From NCBI GenBank assembly GCA_944392335.1, contig CALXWJ010000088.1, forward strand, positions 1-64,000: DNA of 64,000 nucleotides, given 5' to 3'. Below, one piece after another: positions 50,555-60,521 of the stretch. Both the position numbers and the translations under genes were made by a program. How positions within the stretch are numbered: the first letter of the stretch is position 1; every line of letters starts with the position of its first letter. The notes beneath the pieces were generated by a model. The model ran no database searches. It had not been told where the DNA came from and was given only the letters and a program-made list of their open reading frames with translations. Source of the stretch: an uncultured Clostridia bacterium. GTDB lineage: Bacteria; Bacillota; Clostridia; UBA1381.

Positions 50555-50752
50555 ATGTCGAAAGAAAAAAAGCGAAATCAGTACGCATACGATAAAAAGG
50601 CATACGACCATATACATTTACAAGTTCCAAAAGGTAAAAAACAGCTTATACAAGACATTGCAGAAAAACAAGGTAAAAGTATTAACGGGTATATCAAAGA
50701 AGCTATAATGTCCAAAATTGAAGCTGATACCGGAACAGAAACAGCTTTTTAA
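50555..50752 (+). CDS. Ribbon-helix-helix DNA-binding protein, paralog
   Basis: The 65-residue protein starts at the ATG at 50555; the GTG at 50546 lies within the AGAGGTGAG ribosome binding site. It is clearly related to the protein at 49935-50153 (shared KAYD, KGKK, LIQDIAE/VIQDIAA, QGKS, NGYIKEA). Arc-type fold, dimeric DNA binding. It directly follows the toxin/antisense unit and may regulate it. The two paralogs suggest duplication within the element. Confidence 0.82.
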   Translation: MSKEKKRNQYAYDKKAYDHIHLQVPKGKKQLIQDIAEKQGKSINGYIKEAIMSKIEADTGTETAF

Positions 50753-50768
50753 ACCACGAATATATTAT

Positions 50769-50795
50769 TGCCGCTCTGACAGGCGGCATTTTTTA
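50769..50795 (+). terminator. Terminator after the second ribbon-helix-helix gene
   Basis: TGCCGC (50769-50774) pairs with GCGGCA (50783-50788), followed by six T. Confidence 0.8.
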
Positions 50796-51097
50796 TTATA
50801 TGGGGTTTATAGGTTTAATTTGGCATATGGTTCTGTGAGCGGTAAATATTACGGCGTGGTTGACCGCCGGCAGCTTGTAACATCAGGCTTGCCGTTCTGA
50901 CTGCTGTCCTGATTTTAATAATCCCACCTGATTAAAACCATAAAATTAATGTACCGTCATGGTGTTTATTCGGTGTTTTTTAGCCCTTAATTTAAAATTT
51001 TAAAAAAATTATCCTGAGCCGTTAAATGTAATACCTTTATATCCGATGCATTATTTTTGCAAAAATTCACATACTATCAAAGAACGGAGGCAGCATT
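50796..51097. other. Right end of the island, no intact gene
   Basis: Around 50830-50900 the plus strand encodes a GC-richer, protein-like stretch (GKYYGVVDRRQLVTSGLPF, then stop) with no start, possibly the decayed end of a lost gene. The rest is AT-rich leader of the DUF421 gene. Confidence 0.3.
50960..50981. repeat. Right island-boundary repeat
   Basis: Matches the 22-bp repeat at 48185-48206 at 20 of 22 positions in the same orientation, with a tandem GGTGTTT core. See that entry. Confidence 0.5.
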
Positions 51098-51808
51098 ATG
51101 GATATAATTAAAATAATACTGATGAGTATTTTCTCGATTGCGGAGCTTTTTATACTTACAAAAATAATCGGCAACAGACAAATGTCCGAGCTTAATATGT
51201 TTGATTATATAAACGGAATAACAATAGGATCAATCGCGGCCGAAATGGCTACCTCTCTTGATGAGGATATAAAAGCGCCTATTATTGCCATGATCGTTTA
51301 CGGCATATCCACCATTTTAATTTCATTTATATCATCAAAATCCATATCAGCAAGACGTATACTAATAGGAAAATCCATAATTCTTTTTAAAAATAACAAA
51401 TTGTATAAAAACAACATGAAAATTGCCAAACTCGACCTTAATGAACTTCTGACACAATGCAGAATAAACGGACATTTTGATCTTACCGAAATCGATACCA
51501 TAATACTTGAATCAAACGGAAAATTTTCCATTTTACCGAAATCCCAATACCGGCCGCTAACTCCAAATGATTCAAAAACAGAGGTTCCGCCCGCAAATAT
51601 ACAACCATCGGTCATAATTGACGGAAAAATTTTAGAAAGTAACTTAAAATATATAGGGAAAAACACAGAATGGATAAATAAACAATTAAACAATCAAAAA
51701 ATATCAAATATATCTGATGTATTTTATGCCTGCTTTGACGCGGCAAACAATTCACTCGCGGTGTTCAAAAAAAATCCCGATAAAAATACAAATGATATAT
51801 TCATTTAA
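51098..51808 (+). CDS. DUF421 / YetF-type membrane protein
   Basis: The 236-residue protein has three N-terminal membrane helices (about 3-20, 33-50, 60-80), including the family motif LTKIIGNRQMSELNMFDYIN, then a soluble alpha/beta domain with LNELLTQCRINGHFDLTEID. ACGGAGG precedes the ATG. YetF family members affect spore germination and membrane physiology in spore formers, but the biochemical role is unknown. Transcribed alone, converging with a small minus-strand gene. Confidence 0.85.
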   Translation: MDIIKIILMSIFSIAELFILTKIIGNRQMSELNMFDYINGITIGSIAAEMATSLDEDIKAPIIAMIVYGISTILISFISSKSISARRILIGKSIILFKNNKLYKNNMKIAKLDLNELLTQCRINGHFDLTEIDTIILESNGKFSILPKSQYRPLTPNDSKTEVPPANIQPSVIIDGKILESNLKYIGKNTEWINKQLNNQKISNISDVFYACFDAANNSLAVFKKNPDKNTNDIFI

Positions 51809-51811
51809 TAA

Positions 51812-51985
51812 TTATTTATCTGTATATTTTATAGCGGCAATGGTTTCAAGAACACTTCCCATTTGAGTTAATGCGGCAGCAACAAAAGCAAGTTCTTTTT
51901 CATCCAATTCTTTTGCCGCTGCGACAGATAACATATTTATTAGAGTTGTTATTTCAAGCTCATTCAATTTTATCATCCTATTCAT
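51812..51985 (-). CDS. Small DUF6774-like helical protein
   Basis: The ~57-residue protein (LNELEITTLINMLSVAAAKELDEKELAFVAAALTQMGSVLETIAA) forms two or three helices and resembles the small DUF6774 family of Clostridia. The start is uncertain: the open frame extends to 52048, a GGAG lies about 26 nt before the ATG at 51985, and no ATG has ideal spacing. Function unknown. Confidence 0.6.
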   Translation of the reverse strand: MNRMIKLNELEITTLINMLSVAAAKELDEKELAFVAAALTQMGSVLETIAAIKYTDK

Positions 51986-52053
51986 TGCAGTTAAAATTAT
52001 TTTGTCACAGCTCCTTTTTTGTTTAATAATTCGTATAAATTTTCTCATAGGGC

Positions 52054-52082
52054 TTGTCTTTCAAATAAATATGTGGTATATT
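52054..52082 (+). promoter_or_regulatory. Promoter of the lipoprotein gene
   Basis: TTGTCT (52054-52059), 17-bp spacer, TATATT (52077-52082), about 32 bp before the ATG. Confidence 0.55.
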
Positions 52083-52114
52083 AGTATTATATAAAACATA
52101 AGGGGGACTTACCT

Positions 52115-52717
52115 ATGAAAAAGATTGTAATATTTTTAACAGCTATCTGTCTGTCCATCATCATATCAGGCTGCATTAATACTCAACTGTCTGATAATAC
52201 AACGACGGAACAGCAAACGTCAAATGAAACACAATCCTCGTCGGCTGAAACTGCTGATGAAACAAAAACCACTGATGAATTTCAAGCACAGGAAACAAAC
52301 TCCTCGGTTGAATCACAGCCTCAGGAAACTGCGGCCCCAATTGAATTGTACAAAGGTACAGTAAGCGGTAAATATGATGTTGAAATAGTATCATCAAGAT
52401 TAGCCACAGATTACGACAACAATCCCTGTATTATAATTACATATAATTTCACCAATAACAGTGACAAAAATGCAGCATTTCTAACTTCTGTAGGAACTAC
52501 AGTATTTCAAAATTCTATAGAATGCAATACAGCTGTTATAATGTCTGATGTCATGGATGCAGAACCTTCATTATCTCAGGTTCAGCCCGGCGGCACTATC
52601 ACGGTAGATTGTGCTTATAGTTTACATGATACAGTCAATCCCGTTACCGTTCAGGTCGCACCGCTTTTTAATCTATCCGGTGATATAGACATACAACGAA
52701 TATTTACCTTATCATAA
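52115..52717 (+). CDS. Lipoprotein with DUF5067-like domain
   Basis: The 200-residue protein has a lipoprotein signal with lipobox ISGC (C20). A Thr/Ser/Gln/Glu-rich, disordered spacer covers about 25-75. The C-terminal ~120 residues form a beta-sandwich (YDVEIVSSRLATDYDNNPCI, YNFTNNSDKNAAFL, VQPGGTITVDCAYSL), which is the DUF5067/telomeric-repeat-like immunoprotective lipoprotein pattern of Firmicutes. AAGGGGG precedes the ATG. Outer membrane-leaflet location; role unknown. Confidence 0.8.
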   Translation: MKKIVIFLTAICLSIIISGCINTQLSDNTTTEQQTSNETQSSSAETADETKTTDEFQAQETNSSVESQPQETAAPIELYKGTVSGKYDVEIVSSRLATDYDNNPCIIITYNFTNNSDKNAAFLTSVGTTVFQNSIECNTAVIMSDVMDAEPSLSQVQPGGTITVDCAYSLHDTVNPVTVQVAPLFNLSGDIDIQRIFTLS

Positions 52718-52736
52718 AAAATAATAACTCAAATTT

Positions 52737-52770
52737 AAAAGCTGCTGCAATATACTTCACAGCAGCTTTT
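52737..52770. terminator. Bidirectional terminator between lipoprotein gene and guaB
   Basis: AAAAGCTGCTG and CAGCAGCTTTT pair over a 12-nt loop; the A/T-run ends serve both converging transcripts. Confidence 0.85.
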
Positions 52771-52793
52771 AATATTGCTATTAAAAATCACAA

Positions 52794-54296
52794 TCATATT
52801 TTAGCATTGGCGGTTTTGAGTGTTACATCATGATAACCGCCCTCAATAATACTTGTTGAGGAAACAAGTGTCATTTTTGCATTTTTATGTAAATCAGGAA
52901 TATTTGTAACACCGCAGTTACACATTGTTGATTTCACCTTATATAAGCTCTTTTCAACATTATCATGAAGGCTTCCGGCATATACAACATATGAGTCGAC
53001 GCCTTCTTCAAAGGATAGCTTTGCTTTACCTCCCAGGTCATATCTTTGCCAGTTTCTTGCTCTGTTAGAACCCTCACCCCAGTATTCTTTTACATAGGTA
53101 CCGTTAATGTTCAGTTTATTTGTAGGAGATTCGTCGAATCTTGCAAAATATCTTCCAAGCATTATAAAATCAGCACCCATTGCAAGAGCAAGCGTCATAT
53201 GATAATCATGAACAATACCGCCGTCAGAACAAATAGGAATATAAATACCTGTTTTTTTATAATACTCATCTCTTGCGGCAGCTACCTCTATTACTGCTGT
53301 AGCTTGTCCTCTTCCTATACCCTTTTGCTCTCTTGTAATACAAATCGAACCGCCTCCGATACCGATTTTAACAAAGTCGGCGCCTGCTTCTGCCAAGAAT
53401 AAAAATCCGTCACGGTCAACTACGTTTCCGGCTCCAACCTTAACACTGTCGCCGTATTTTTCTCTTATGAACTCAATTGTCTGTTTCTGCCATATGGAAT
53501 ACCCTTCCGAGGAATCTATACATAATACGTCAGCACCCGCTTCAACCAGTGCCGGAACTCTTTTTTCATAGTCCAATGTATTTATACCCGCACCTACCAT
53601 ATAACGTTTTTTCGCATCAAGTATCTCCTGTGGGTTTTCTTTATGAGTTGAATAATCCTTTCTGAATACAAGGTACAACAACTGATGCTTATCATTAATT
53701 ATAGGCAGAGAATTTAATTTATGTTCCCAGATAATATCATTTGCTTCCTTTAATGTTGTATTTTCCGGTGCTGTTATAAGTTTTTCAAAGGGAGTCATAA
53801 ACTCGGTAACACACAAGTCACTGCTCATTCTGCTTACTCTGAAATCTCTGCTTGTTATAATACCAAGCAACTCACCGTTTGCGGTACCGTCATTTGTAAC
53901 CGCAATTGTTGAATGTCCGGTTTTTGCTATCAAATCAAGTACATCCGCAAGTGTCGCGGTAGGCGGAAGCTGTGAATCACTTACAACAAAACCCGCTTTG
54001 TAATTCTTAACTCTTGCCACCATTGCAGCCTCGTCTTCAATAGACTGAGAACCGTAAATAAAGGACAGACCGCCCTCCTTTGCAAGCGCTATTGCAAGAG
54101 TATCATTGGAAACCGACTGCATTATTGCGGATACCAAAGGTATATTAAGGTTAATAGAAGATTCTTCACCTTTTTTAAACTTTACAAGAGGAGTTCTCAG
54201 CGAAACATTTGCCGGTATACATTCTCTTGATGTATATCCCGGTATCAATAAATATTCACTGAATGTGCGTGATGGTTCATTATAATAAGTTGCCAT
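52794..54296 (-). CDS. IMP dehydrogenase
   Basis: The 500-residue cytoplasmic enzyme oxidises IMP to XMP with NAD, the first step to GMP. A TIM barrel is interrupted by two CBS domains (about 95-225). Active-site loop [15 protein letters not shown] with catalytic C319; the family usually has GPGSICTTR, so this is the variant type with Gly and Ile. The flap motif appears as [23 protein letters not shown] lies before the ATG. It is the last gene of the purine operon, 25 nt after purL. Confidence 0.95.
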   Translation of the reverse strand: MATYYNEPSRTFSEYLLIPGYTSRECIPANVSLRTPLVKFKKGEESSINLNIPLVSAIMQSVSNDTLAIALAKEGGLSFIYGSQSIEDEAAMVARVKNYKAGFVVSDSQLPPTATLADVLDLIAKTGHSTIAVTNDGTANGELLGIITSRDFRVSRMSSDLCVTEFMTPFEKLITAPENTTLKEANDIIWEHKLNSLPIINDKHQLLYLVFRKDYSTHKENPQEILDAKKRYMVGAGINTLDYEKRVPALVEAGADVLCIDSSEGYSIWQKQTIEFIREKYGDSVKVGAGNVVDRDGFLFLAEAGADFVKIGIGGGSICITREQKGIGRGQATAVIEVAAARDEYYKKTGIYIPICSDGGIVHDYHMTLALAMGADFIMLGRYFARFDESPTNKLNINGTYVKEYWGEGSNRARNWQRYDLGGKAKLSFEEGVDSYVVYAGSLHDNVEKSLYKVKSTMCNCGVTNIPDLHKNAKMTLVSSTSIIEGGYHDVTLKTANAKI

Positions 54297-54321
54297 TGTT
54301 TAATCTATCCTTTCCGTATTA

Positions 54322-57300
54322 TTATATTTTATAGTATTCCACTGCAGATGCAAACATATTTATATTATAACATCCCTCTACATTTTTGTAAAGGTTTTTG
54401 CCTATTCTTTCCGAATGTCCCATTTTACCTATAATACGTCCGTCGGGAGAGGTTATTCCCTCAATCGCCATAACCGAACCGTTAGGATTATAATGAATAT
54501 CATTTGTGGCGTTTGACTCAAGGTCTACATACTGAGTTGCAACCTGACCGTTTTTAATCATCCTGTCAAGTACTTCATCATTGCATATAAATCTTCCCTC
54601 ACCGTGGGAAATGGCAACGGTATATACCTCACCCACATTAGTTTTTGAAAGCCACGGAGATTTATTTGACGCGATCCTTGTCCTTACCAGTCTTGACTGG
54701 TGACGTCCGATTATATTATATGTCAAAGTCGGAGTATTTTCGTCAGCTTCTATAATTTCTCCGAAAGGTACCAGCCCTAACTTGACCAGAGCCTGAAATC
54801 CGTTGCAAATACCTGCCATAAGACCGTCCCTGTTTTTCAAAAGCTCATTTATGCTGTCTGCAATTTGAGGGTTTCTGAAAAATGCCGTAATGAATTTTCC
54901 CGAACCGTCCGGCTCATCTCCTCCCGAGAAACCTCCCGGAATAAATATAATCTGTGATTCATCTATCTTCTTTTTAAATGTGTTTACAGACTCTGCAACT
55001 CCTGCTGCCGTCAGGTTGTTAATTACAAAAATTTCCGGTTCTGCACCTGCTCTTTTTAACTGTTTTGCTGTATCATATTCACAGTTTGTTCCCGGGAATA
55101 CAGGTATTAACACCTTCGGTTTTGCAACCTTAATTTTCGGAGCAACCCTGTTTTCTGTCATATATGAAATATTGGACGGTGTTTTTCCTTCCTGTTCAAT
55201 ATTACAATGATAAATTTTTTCGAGCTTATTTTCATATAATTCTTCAATTTCTTCCATTGAAACTTTACCGAACTCAGATACAATTTCATATGTGTCGGTT
55301 GTTTTACCGAGAACTTTTCCTATTTCACATTCTCCGTCTGTTTCAATTATAAATGCACCGTAGGAATAGCCGAACATTTCTTCAATGGAAATATTATCAT
55401 ATTTAAAGCCTATTCTGTTACCCAAGCACATTTTCATAACTGACTCAGCAATTCCGCCGTATGTTGGGGTATATGCCGATATAATTTTCTTATCTTTAAT
55501 AAGTTTGGTTATAGTCTTTGCAGTTGCAAGAAATTCTTTTGCATCGGGGAGTCCCTTTTCATTAAGCTTTGCAGGTATCAATCTTACAATCGAGCCGGCT
55601 TTTTTAAATTCGGGAGAAATTATATTTTCTGTGTTTCCCACCGTTATTGCAAAAGAAACAAGGGTTGGCGGAACATCTATATTTTCAAAAGTCCCGCTCA
55701 TGGAATCCTTTCCGCCGATAGCGCCGAAACCGAGATCCATCTGCGCGTCAAAAGCTCCAAGTAATGCAGCCATTGGTTTTCCCCAACGCTTTGCATCCTG
55801 CATGGGTTTTTCAAAGTATTCCTGGAAAGTTAAATAGCAGTCGTCCAAAGGTGCACCCGTTGTAACAAGCTTTGCTACAGATTCAATTACAGCAAGATAA
55901 GCACTGTGATATGGGCTCTTTACCGCAATATCAGGATTATATCCCCACGCCATTACCGAACAGGTAGTTGTCTCCTTTTCAAGCATAGGTATTTTTGCTG
56001 CCATTGCCTGCGTCGGCGTCATCTGATATTTTCCGCCGAAAGGCATAAGTACCGTATTAGAACCTATTGTAGAATCAAATCTTTCGGAAAGTCCTCTTTT
56101 TGAACATACATTCAAATCAGATGCCAATGCTTTATATTCATCTGCAAAGTTGTTTCCTATTTCTTTTTTGTATTCTTCAGGCTTTGAGATTGTAATTTTG
56201 ATATGCTTTTGGGCACCGTTGGAATTTAAAAATTCTCTTGATATATCTACAATCTTTTTGCCGTTCCAGTTCATTGTAAGTCTTTTTTCTTCTTTTACTT
56301 CAGCAACTACCGTTGCTTCAAGATTTTCGCTGTTTGCAAGGCTTATAAACTTATCTTTATCTTTAGCCTCCACAACAACAGCCATTCTTTCCTGAGATTC
56401 GCTTATTGCCAATTCCGTACCGTCAAGACCTTCATATTTTTTCGGTACTTTGTTCAAATCAATGTCAAGACCGTCTGCCAGCTCGCCTATTGCAACACTT
56501 ACACCCCCCGCACCGAAATCATTACATCTTTTTATTAATTTTGATGCCTCGGGGTTTCTGAATAATCTTTGCAGTTTTCTTTCTTCCGGAGCGTTACCCT
56601 TTTGAACTTCCGCACCGCACTTTTCAAGAGATTCCAAACTATGTGATTTGGAAGAACCGGTAGCACCTCCGCATCCGTCACGTCCTGTTCTTCCTCCCAA
56701 TAATATTACAATATCTCCTGCATCAGGCACTTCACGTCTTACGTTTTCCTGCGGAACAGCACCCACAACAGCGCCTATTTCCATTCTTTTTGCCACATAT
56801 CCGTCGTGATATATTTCATCGACCTGACCTGTTGCAAGACCTATTTGATTACCGTATGAGCTGTATCCTGCCGCTGCCGTTGTCACGATCTTTCTTTGCG
56901 GCAATTTACCCTTTATCGTATCCTTAACGCTTACAAGCGGATTTGCGGCACCCGTTACTCTCATTGCCTGATACACATATGCTCTTCCTGACAAAGGATC
57001 TCTTATAGCGCCTCCTATACAGGTAGCAGCACCACCAAAGGGCTCTATTTCGGTAGGATGGTTATGTGTTTCATTTTTAAACAGCAGCAGCCATTTTTCC
57101 TTTTCTCCCTCAGCGTCAACATCAATTTTTACTGTACAAGCATTTATTTCTTCCGACTCATCAAGTTTTTCAAGTTTTCCAGCCTTTTTGAGTGCTTTAA
57201 CCGCAAGAGTCGCTATATCCATAAGATTTACCGGTTTTGTTCTGTTTAAGTCTTTTCTCGTATTTACATATCTTTCATATGATTCCTTGTGAATGTCATC

Positions 57301-58011
57301 TTCAAAGGACACTTCATCAATAGTTGTGGAGAATGTTGTGTGACGGCAGTGATCCGACCAATATGTATCAATCATTCTAATTTCTGTAATTGTGGGATCT
57401 CTGTTTTCTTCTTTAAAGTAACTCTGACAGAATTTAATATCATCAAAATCCATTGCAAGTCCCAAAGTTTTTATCATATCTTTAAGGCTGTCATCACTGA
57501 ATAAAATAAATCCGTCAATTATTTCAACCTCTGTGGGAATGTCCACTTCTGTATCCAATGTTTCAAATTTTTCAAGACTTGCCGGTCTGCTTTCAACCGG
57601 ATTTATTACATACTTCTGAATCTGTGAAATTTCATCCTGAGAAAGTTCACCGAAGAGCATATATACCTTTGCGGTTTTTACTGTTGGACGTTCTCCCTGC
57701 GACATAATCTGAATACACTGTGCGGCAGAATCCGCTCTCTGATCATATTGTCCGGGTAAGTATTCAACTGCAAATATATATGCATCCGTCTTCGGCAATT
57801 CTTCAAACAAATTATCGGTCTGAGGTTCTGAAAATACCGTTCTCTTACTCTTTTCAAAAAGTTCCTCATCCAAATTTTCCACATCATATCTGTTAAAAAT
57901 CCTGATATTTTCAAGAGATTTTATGGACAATAAGCTGTTAATTTCTTTTTTCAGTGCCTTTGCTTCATTGTCAAGTCCGAATTTTCTCTCGGTATAAATT
58001 CGAAATACCAT
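54322..58011 (-). CDS. Phosphoribosylformylglycinamidine synthase, single-chain PurL
   Basis: The 1229-residue enzyme converts FGAR to FGAM using glutamine and ATP. N-terminal PurS-like domain (1-150), linker, two AIRS-type ATP domains (TYWSDHCRHTTFS near 220; NETHNHPTEIEPFGGAATCI near 320; DGGYGG-like GGKDSMSGTF), and a C-terminal glutaminase with the nucleophile in AGICNGFQ (C1069) and SHGEGRF. This is the fused large type, in place of separate PurS/L/Q. AAAGGA precedes the ATG; gap of 25 nt from purD. Confidence 0.96.
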   Translation of the reverse strand: MVFRIYTERKFGLDNEAKALKKEINSLLSIKSLENIRIFNRYDVENLDEELFEKSKRTVFSEPQTDNLFEELPKTDAYIFAVEYLPGQYDQRADSAAQCIQIMSQGERPTVKTAKVYMLFGELSQDEISQIQKYVINPVESRPASLEKFETLDTEVDIPTEVEIIDGFILFSDDSLKDMIKTLGLAMDFDDIKFCQSYFKEENRDPTITEIRMIDTYWSDHCRHTTFSTTIDEVSFEDDIHKESYERYVNTRKDLNRTKPVNLMDIATLAVKALKKAGKLEKLDESEEINACTVKIDVDAEGEKEKWLLLFKNETHNHPTEIEPFGGAATCIGGAIRDPLSGRAYVYQAMRVTGAANPLVSVKDTIKGKLPQRKIVTTAAAGYSSYGNQIGLATGQVDEIYHDGYVAKRMEIGAVVGAVPQENVRREVPDAGDIVILLGGRTGRDGCGGATGSSKSHSLESLEKCGAEVQKGNAPEERKLQRLFRNPEASKLIKRCNDFGAGGVSVAIGELADGLDIDLNKVPKKYEGLDGTELAISESQERMAVVVEAKDKDKFISLANSENLEATVVAEVKEEKRLTMNWNGKKIVDISREFLNSNGAQKHIKITISKPEEYKKEIGNNFADEYKALASDLNVCSKRGLSERFDSTIGSNTVLMPFGGKYQMTPTQAMAAKIPMLEKETTTCSVMAWGYNPDIAVKSPYHSAYLAVIESVAKLVTTGAPLDDCYLTFQEYFEKPMQDAKRWGKPMAALLGAFDAQMDLGFGAIGGKDSMSGTFENIDVPPTLVSFAITVGNTENIISPEFKKAGSIVRLIPAKLNEKGLPDAKEFLATAKTITKLIKDKKIISAYTPTYGGIAESVMKMCLGNRIGFKYDNISIEEMFGYSYGAFIIETDGECEIGKVLGKTTDTYEIVSEFGKVSMEEIEELYENKLEKIYHCNIEQEGKTPSNISYMTENRVAPKIKVAKPKVLIPVFPGTNCEYDTAKQLKRAGAEPEIFVINNLTAAGVAESVNTFKKKIDESQIIFIPGGFSGGDEPDGSGKFITAFFRNPQIADSINELLKNRDGLMAGICNGFQALVKLGLVPFGEIIEADENTPTLTYNIIGRHQSRLVRTRIASNKSPWLSKTNVGEVYTVAISHGEGRFICNDEVLDRMIKNGQVATQYVDLESNATNDIHYNPNGSVMAIEGITSPDGRIIGKMGHSERIGKNLYKNVEGCYNINMFASAVEYYKI

Positions 58012-58036
58012 TCCGACACGTCCTTTCCTCCGAATA

Positions 58037-59311
58037 TTATTTATTGTTTAAAATATTCAATGCTTTTTTTCCTATATCTGTTCTTGTATATGAATTTTGA
58101 AAATGCACCTTACCGACTGCCTTATATGCATCCTTTATTGCATTTTCCAAGTTATCCGCTGTTGCACAGACACCAAGCACTCGTCCTCCCGAAGTTACAA
58201 TTTTTCCGTCTTGCATCTTTGTTCCCGCATGGTAAATAAAAGCATTATCATCAAGTTCTTCTTCTATAACTTCAAATCCCGTATCATATTTTTGCGGATA
58301 ACCGTTCGATGCCATAACAACACAGCAAGCCGCGCCTTTTGAAAATTCCACATTAATTTCAGATAATCTTTCTTCTTCAACCGCAAGCATTATTTCAAGC
58401 AAATCCGATTTTAAAAGCGGCAACACAACCTGGGTTTCCGGATCTCCGAAACGGCAGTTATATTCAATAACTTTAGGACCTTTATCGGTAAGCATAAGAC
58501 CGAAATAAAGACAACCTTTAAAAGTTCTGTTTTCTTTGTTCATTGCATTTATTGTAGGAATGAATATTTTTTCCATACATTCCTTTGCAACTTCCTCTGT
58601 ATAGCACGGATTGGGGGCAATTGTTCCCATACCTCCTGTATTTAAACCTTCGTCATTGTCAAGAGCTCTTTTATGATCCATTGAGGATACCATCGGAACA
58701 ATTGTTTTTCCATCGGTAAAACATAAAACAGACACCTCAGGACCTGTCAAAAATTCTTCAATAACTATATTATTGCCGCTGTCACCGAATATCTTATCAT
58801 TCATTATCGAATTTATTGCTTCTTCAGCCGTTTTATAATCGGGACAAATTATAACACCCTTACCCAAAGCAAGTCCGTCCGCCTTGATAACCGTAGGATA
58901 GCTTGCCTCTTTAAGATATGATAAAGCATCGTCAGGATTGGAAAAAACTTCATACTCCGCTGTAGGAATATTGTATTTTTTCATAAGGTTTTTTGAAAAC
59001 ACCTTACTTCCCTCTATAATCGCCGCTTTTGCTTCCGGTCCGAAACATTTTATTCCTTCTTTGTGCAGAGAATCAACAGCACCCATTACCAGAGGATCGT
59101 CCGGCGCGACAACCGCAAAATCTATTTTATTATCAACCGCAAACTTTGTAATAGCTTCAATATCCTTTGCACCGATATTTACGCACTCCGCGTCTTTGCT
59201 TATTCCTCCGTTACCGGGCAGAGCATATATTTTTTCGGTTTTCGGACTTTCCTTCAGCTTCTTTATAATAGCGTGCTCTCTTCCGCCGCCGCCAACAACC
59301 ATTATTTTCAT
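58037..59311 (-). CDS. Phosphoribosylamine-glycine ligase
   Basis: The 424-residue ATP-grasp enzyme makes GAR from phosphoribosylamine, glycine and ATP. Start VVGGGGREHAIIKKL; ATP-grasp elements IKADGLALGKGVIIC (about 143) and IEYNCRFGDPETQVVLP (about 290), the PurD signature. Length normal. GAGGA lies before the ATG. It follows the phosphoesterase gene by 17 nt in the purine operon. Confidence 0.97.
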   Translation of the reverse strand: MKIMVVGGGGREHAIIKKLKESPKTEKIYALPGNGGISKDAECVNIGAKDIEAITKFAVDNKIDFAVVAPDDPLVMGAVDSLHKEGIKCFGPEAKAAIIEGSKVFSKNLMKKYNIPTAEYEVFSNPDDALSYLKEASYPTVIKADGLALGKGVIICPDYKTAEEAINSIMNDKIFGDSGNNIVIEEFLTGPEVSVLCFTDGKTIVPMVSSMDHKRALDNDEGLNTGGMGTIAPNPCYTEEVAKECMEKIFIPTINAMNKENRTFKGCLYFGLMLTDKGPKVIEYNCRFGDPETQVVLPLLKSDLLEIMLAVEEERLSEINVEFSKGAACCVVMASNGYPQKYDTGFEVIEEELDDNAFIYHAGTKMQDGKIVTSGGRVLGVCATADNLENAIKDAYKAVGKVHFQNSYTRTDIGKKALNILNNK

Positions 59312-59328
59312 ATTTTTTCCTCACACAT

Positions 59329-60507
59329 TCAATATTTTATATTTCTGTTCTCTCCCGCACCTACACGGGTAATGAATATTTCTTTCGTGTCTTTATTAAC
59401 TGTTACAACGTCAAACAGCATTTCTGTTTTATCTCCATCACAGCGTTTTACCGATTCCGGACTGCCGTTGTAATATGTGACAGAATTCGCTGTCAGTATA
59501 TAAGGGACTCCGGATTTAGTTTTTTCTACCTTGTCAATATGATAATCTCCTACAAAAACTCCTATAACATCCGCTCTTATACGTTTTGAAAAATCTACAT
59601 CTATATGTATTTCAAAATTTTTAATATTGTAATCGGTTTGGCAGTGCTTTCCTACTTTATATGCATCTATAATATCATTTAAAGCAGGCATTGTAACCCT
59701 TGTTTCCTTTACTGTCAATTTATCCTCTGAAGGAATTTCTCCGAGATTTTGTCTATCTCTTGATGGTAATGCAACGGTATGTACAAAAAGCGCCGTACTC
59801 CATCCCTCTTCATCAAATTTCAAAGCGTCATTAACAAGCCATTTCAGCTGTTTTTCCGATATTGAATATATCCACTGTCCGTTATACATAAGTTGCCCAT
59901 CATTATAAATATAAGGAACATCACTTGAATCAAGACATATATATCTCACCTTTTTTACTTTATCGTCAATGTAATAATAAAGCGATCTGTTGTTTCTGTC
60001 ATACACAGCACCTTTTTCATCTATATGATTATAAAACAAAGTGTAGAGTTCCTCATGAGTTAAATGATTTGTTGATTTGTCCGACTTTATATATGCTATA
60101 TCCCATATTGTGCCGTCATCATGATTTCCGTTAACGGGAAAATAATCAATACCTGAAAGCTGTGCTCTTAATTCATTGTAGCATTTTGTTTTGTATTCCT
60201 TGCAGCCTTCATTTGTATAATCTCCCCCAAGTATCAGCTTATCAATGTGTACTCTTTTTGCAATTTCTTTATATGCATTGACTGTCCTTTTCATTCTTAT
60301 TTCATGATTAAAGGTAAGCGCATAATGAATGTCGGTTATGAATGCAAATGTAACAGTATTATATCCCTGATGTTTCAATATATCAGATACACTCTGTGAA
60401 ACTTCATTTTGTATATAGTCTGGATATGTATCGGCAGAGGATAATTCAGGAGATATATAGCCATGATCCTCATAACCTATTGATTTATAATATTCCGGAG
60501 TTTTCAT
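59329..60507 (-). CDS. Calcineurin-like metallophosphoesterase in the purine operon
   Basis: The 392-residue soluble protein has the metallophosphoesterase metal motifs in order: FITDIHYA (D-x-H, about 57), LGGDYTNEG (GD, about 94), VNGNHDDG (GNHD, about 121), later VHTVALPSRD and VFVGDYHIDK (GDxH). No signal peptide. GGAGG precedes the ATG. It lies between purH and purD with gaps of 14 and 17 nt, so it is co-transcribed with them. The substrate is unknown; a role in nucleotide or phosphate turnover is a guess from context. Confidence 0.8.
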   Translation of the reverse strand: MKTPEYYKSIGYEDHGYISPELSSADTYPDYIQNEVSQSVSDILKHQGYNTVTFAFITDIHYALTFNHEIRMKRTVNAYKEIAKRVHIDKLILGGDYTNEGCKEYKTKCYNELRAQLSGIDYFPVNGNHDDGTIWDIAYIKSDKSTNHLTHEELYTLFYNHIDEKGAVYDRNNRSLYYYIDDKVKKVRYICLDSSDVPYIYNDGQLMYNGQWIYSISEKQLKWLVNDALKFDEEGWSTALFVHTVALPSRDRQNLGEIPSEDKLTVKETRVTMPALNDIIDAYKVGKHCQTDYNIKNFEIHIDVDFSKRIRADVIGVFVGDYHIDKVEKTKSGVPYILTANSVTYYNGSPESVKRCDGDKTEMLFDVVTVNKDTKEIFITRVGAGENRNIKY

Positions 60508-60521
60508 AGGTATCCTCCAAA

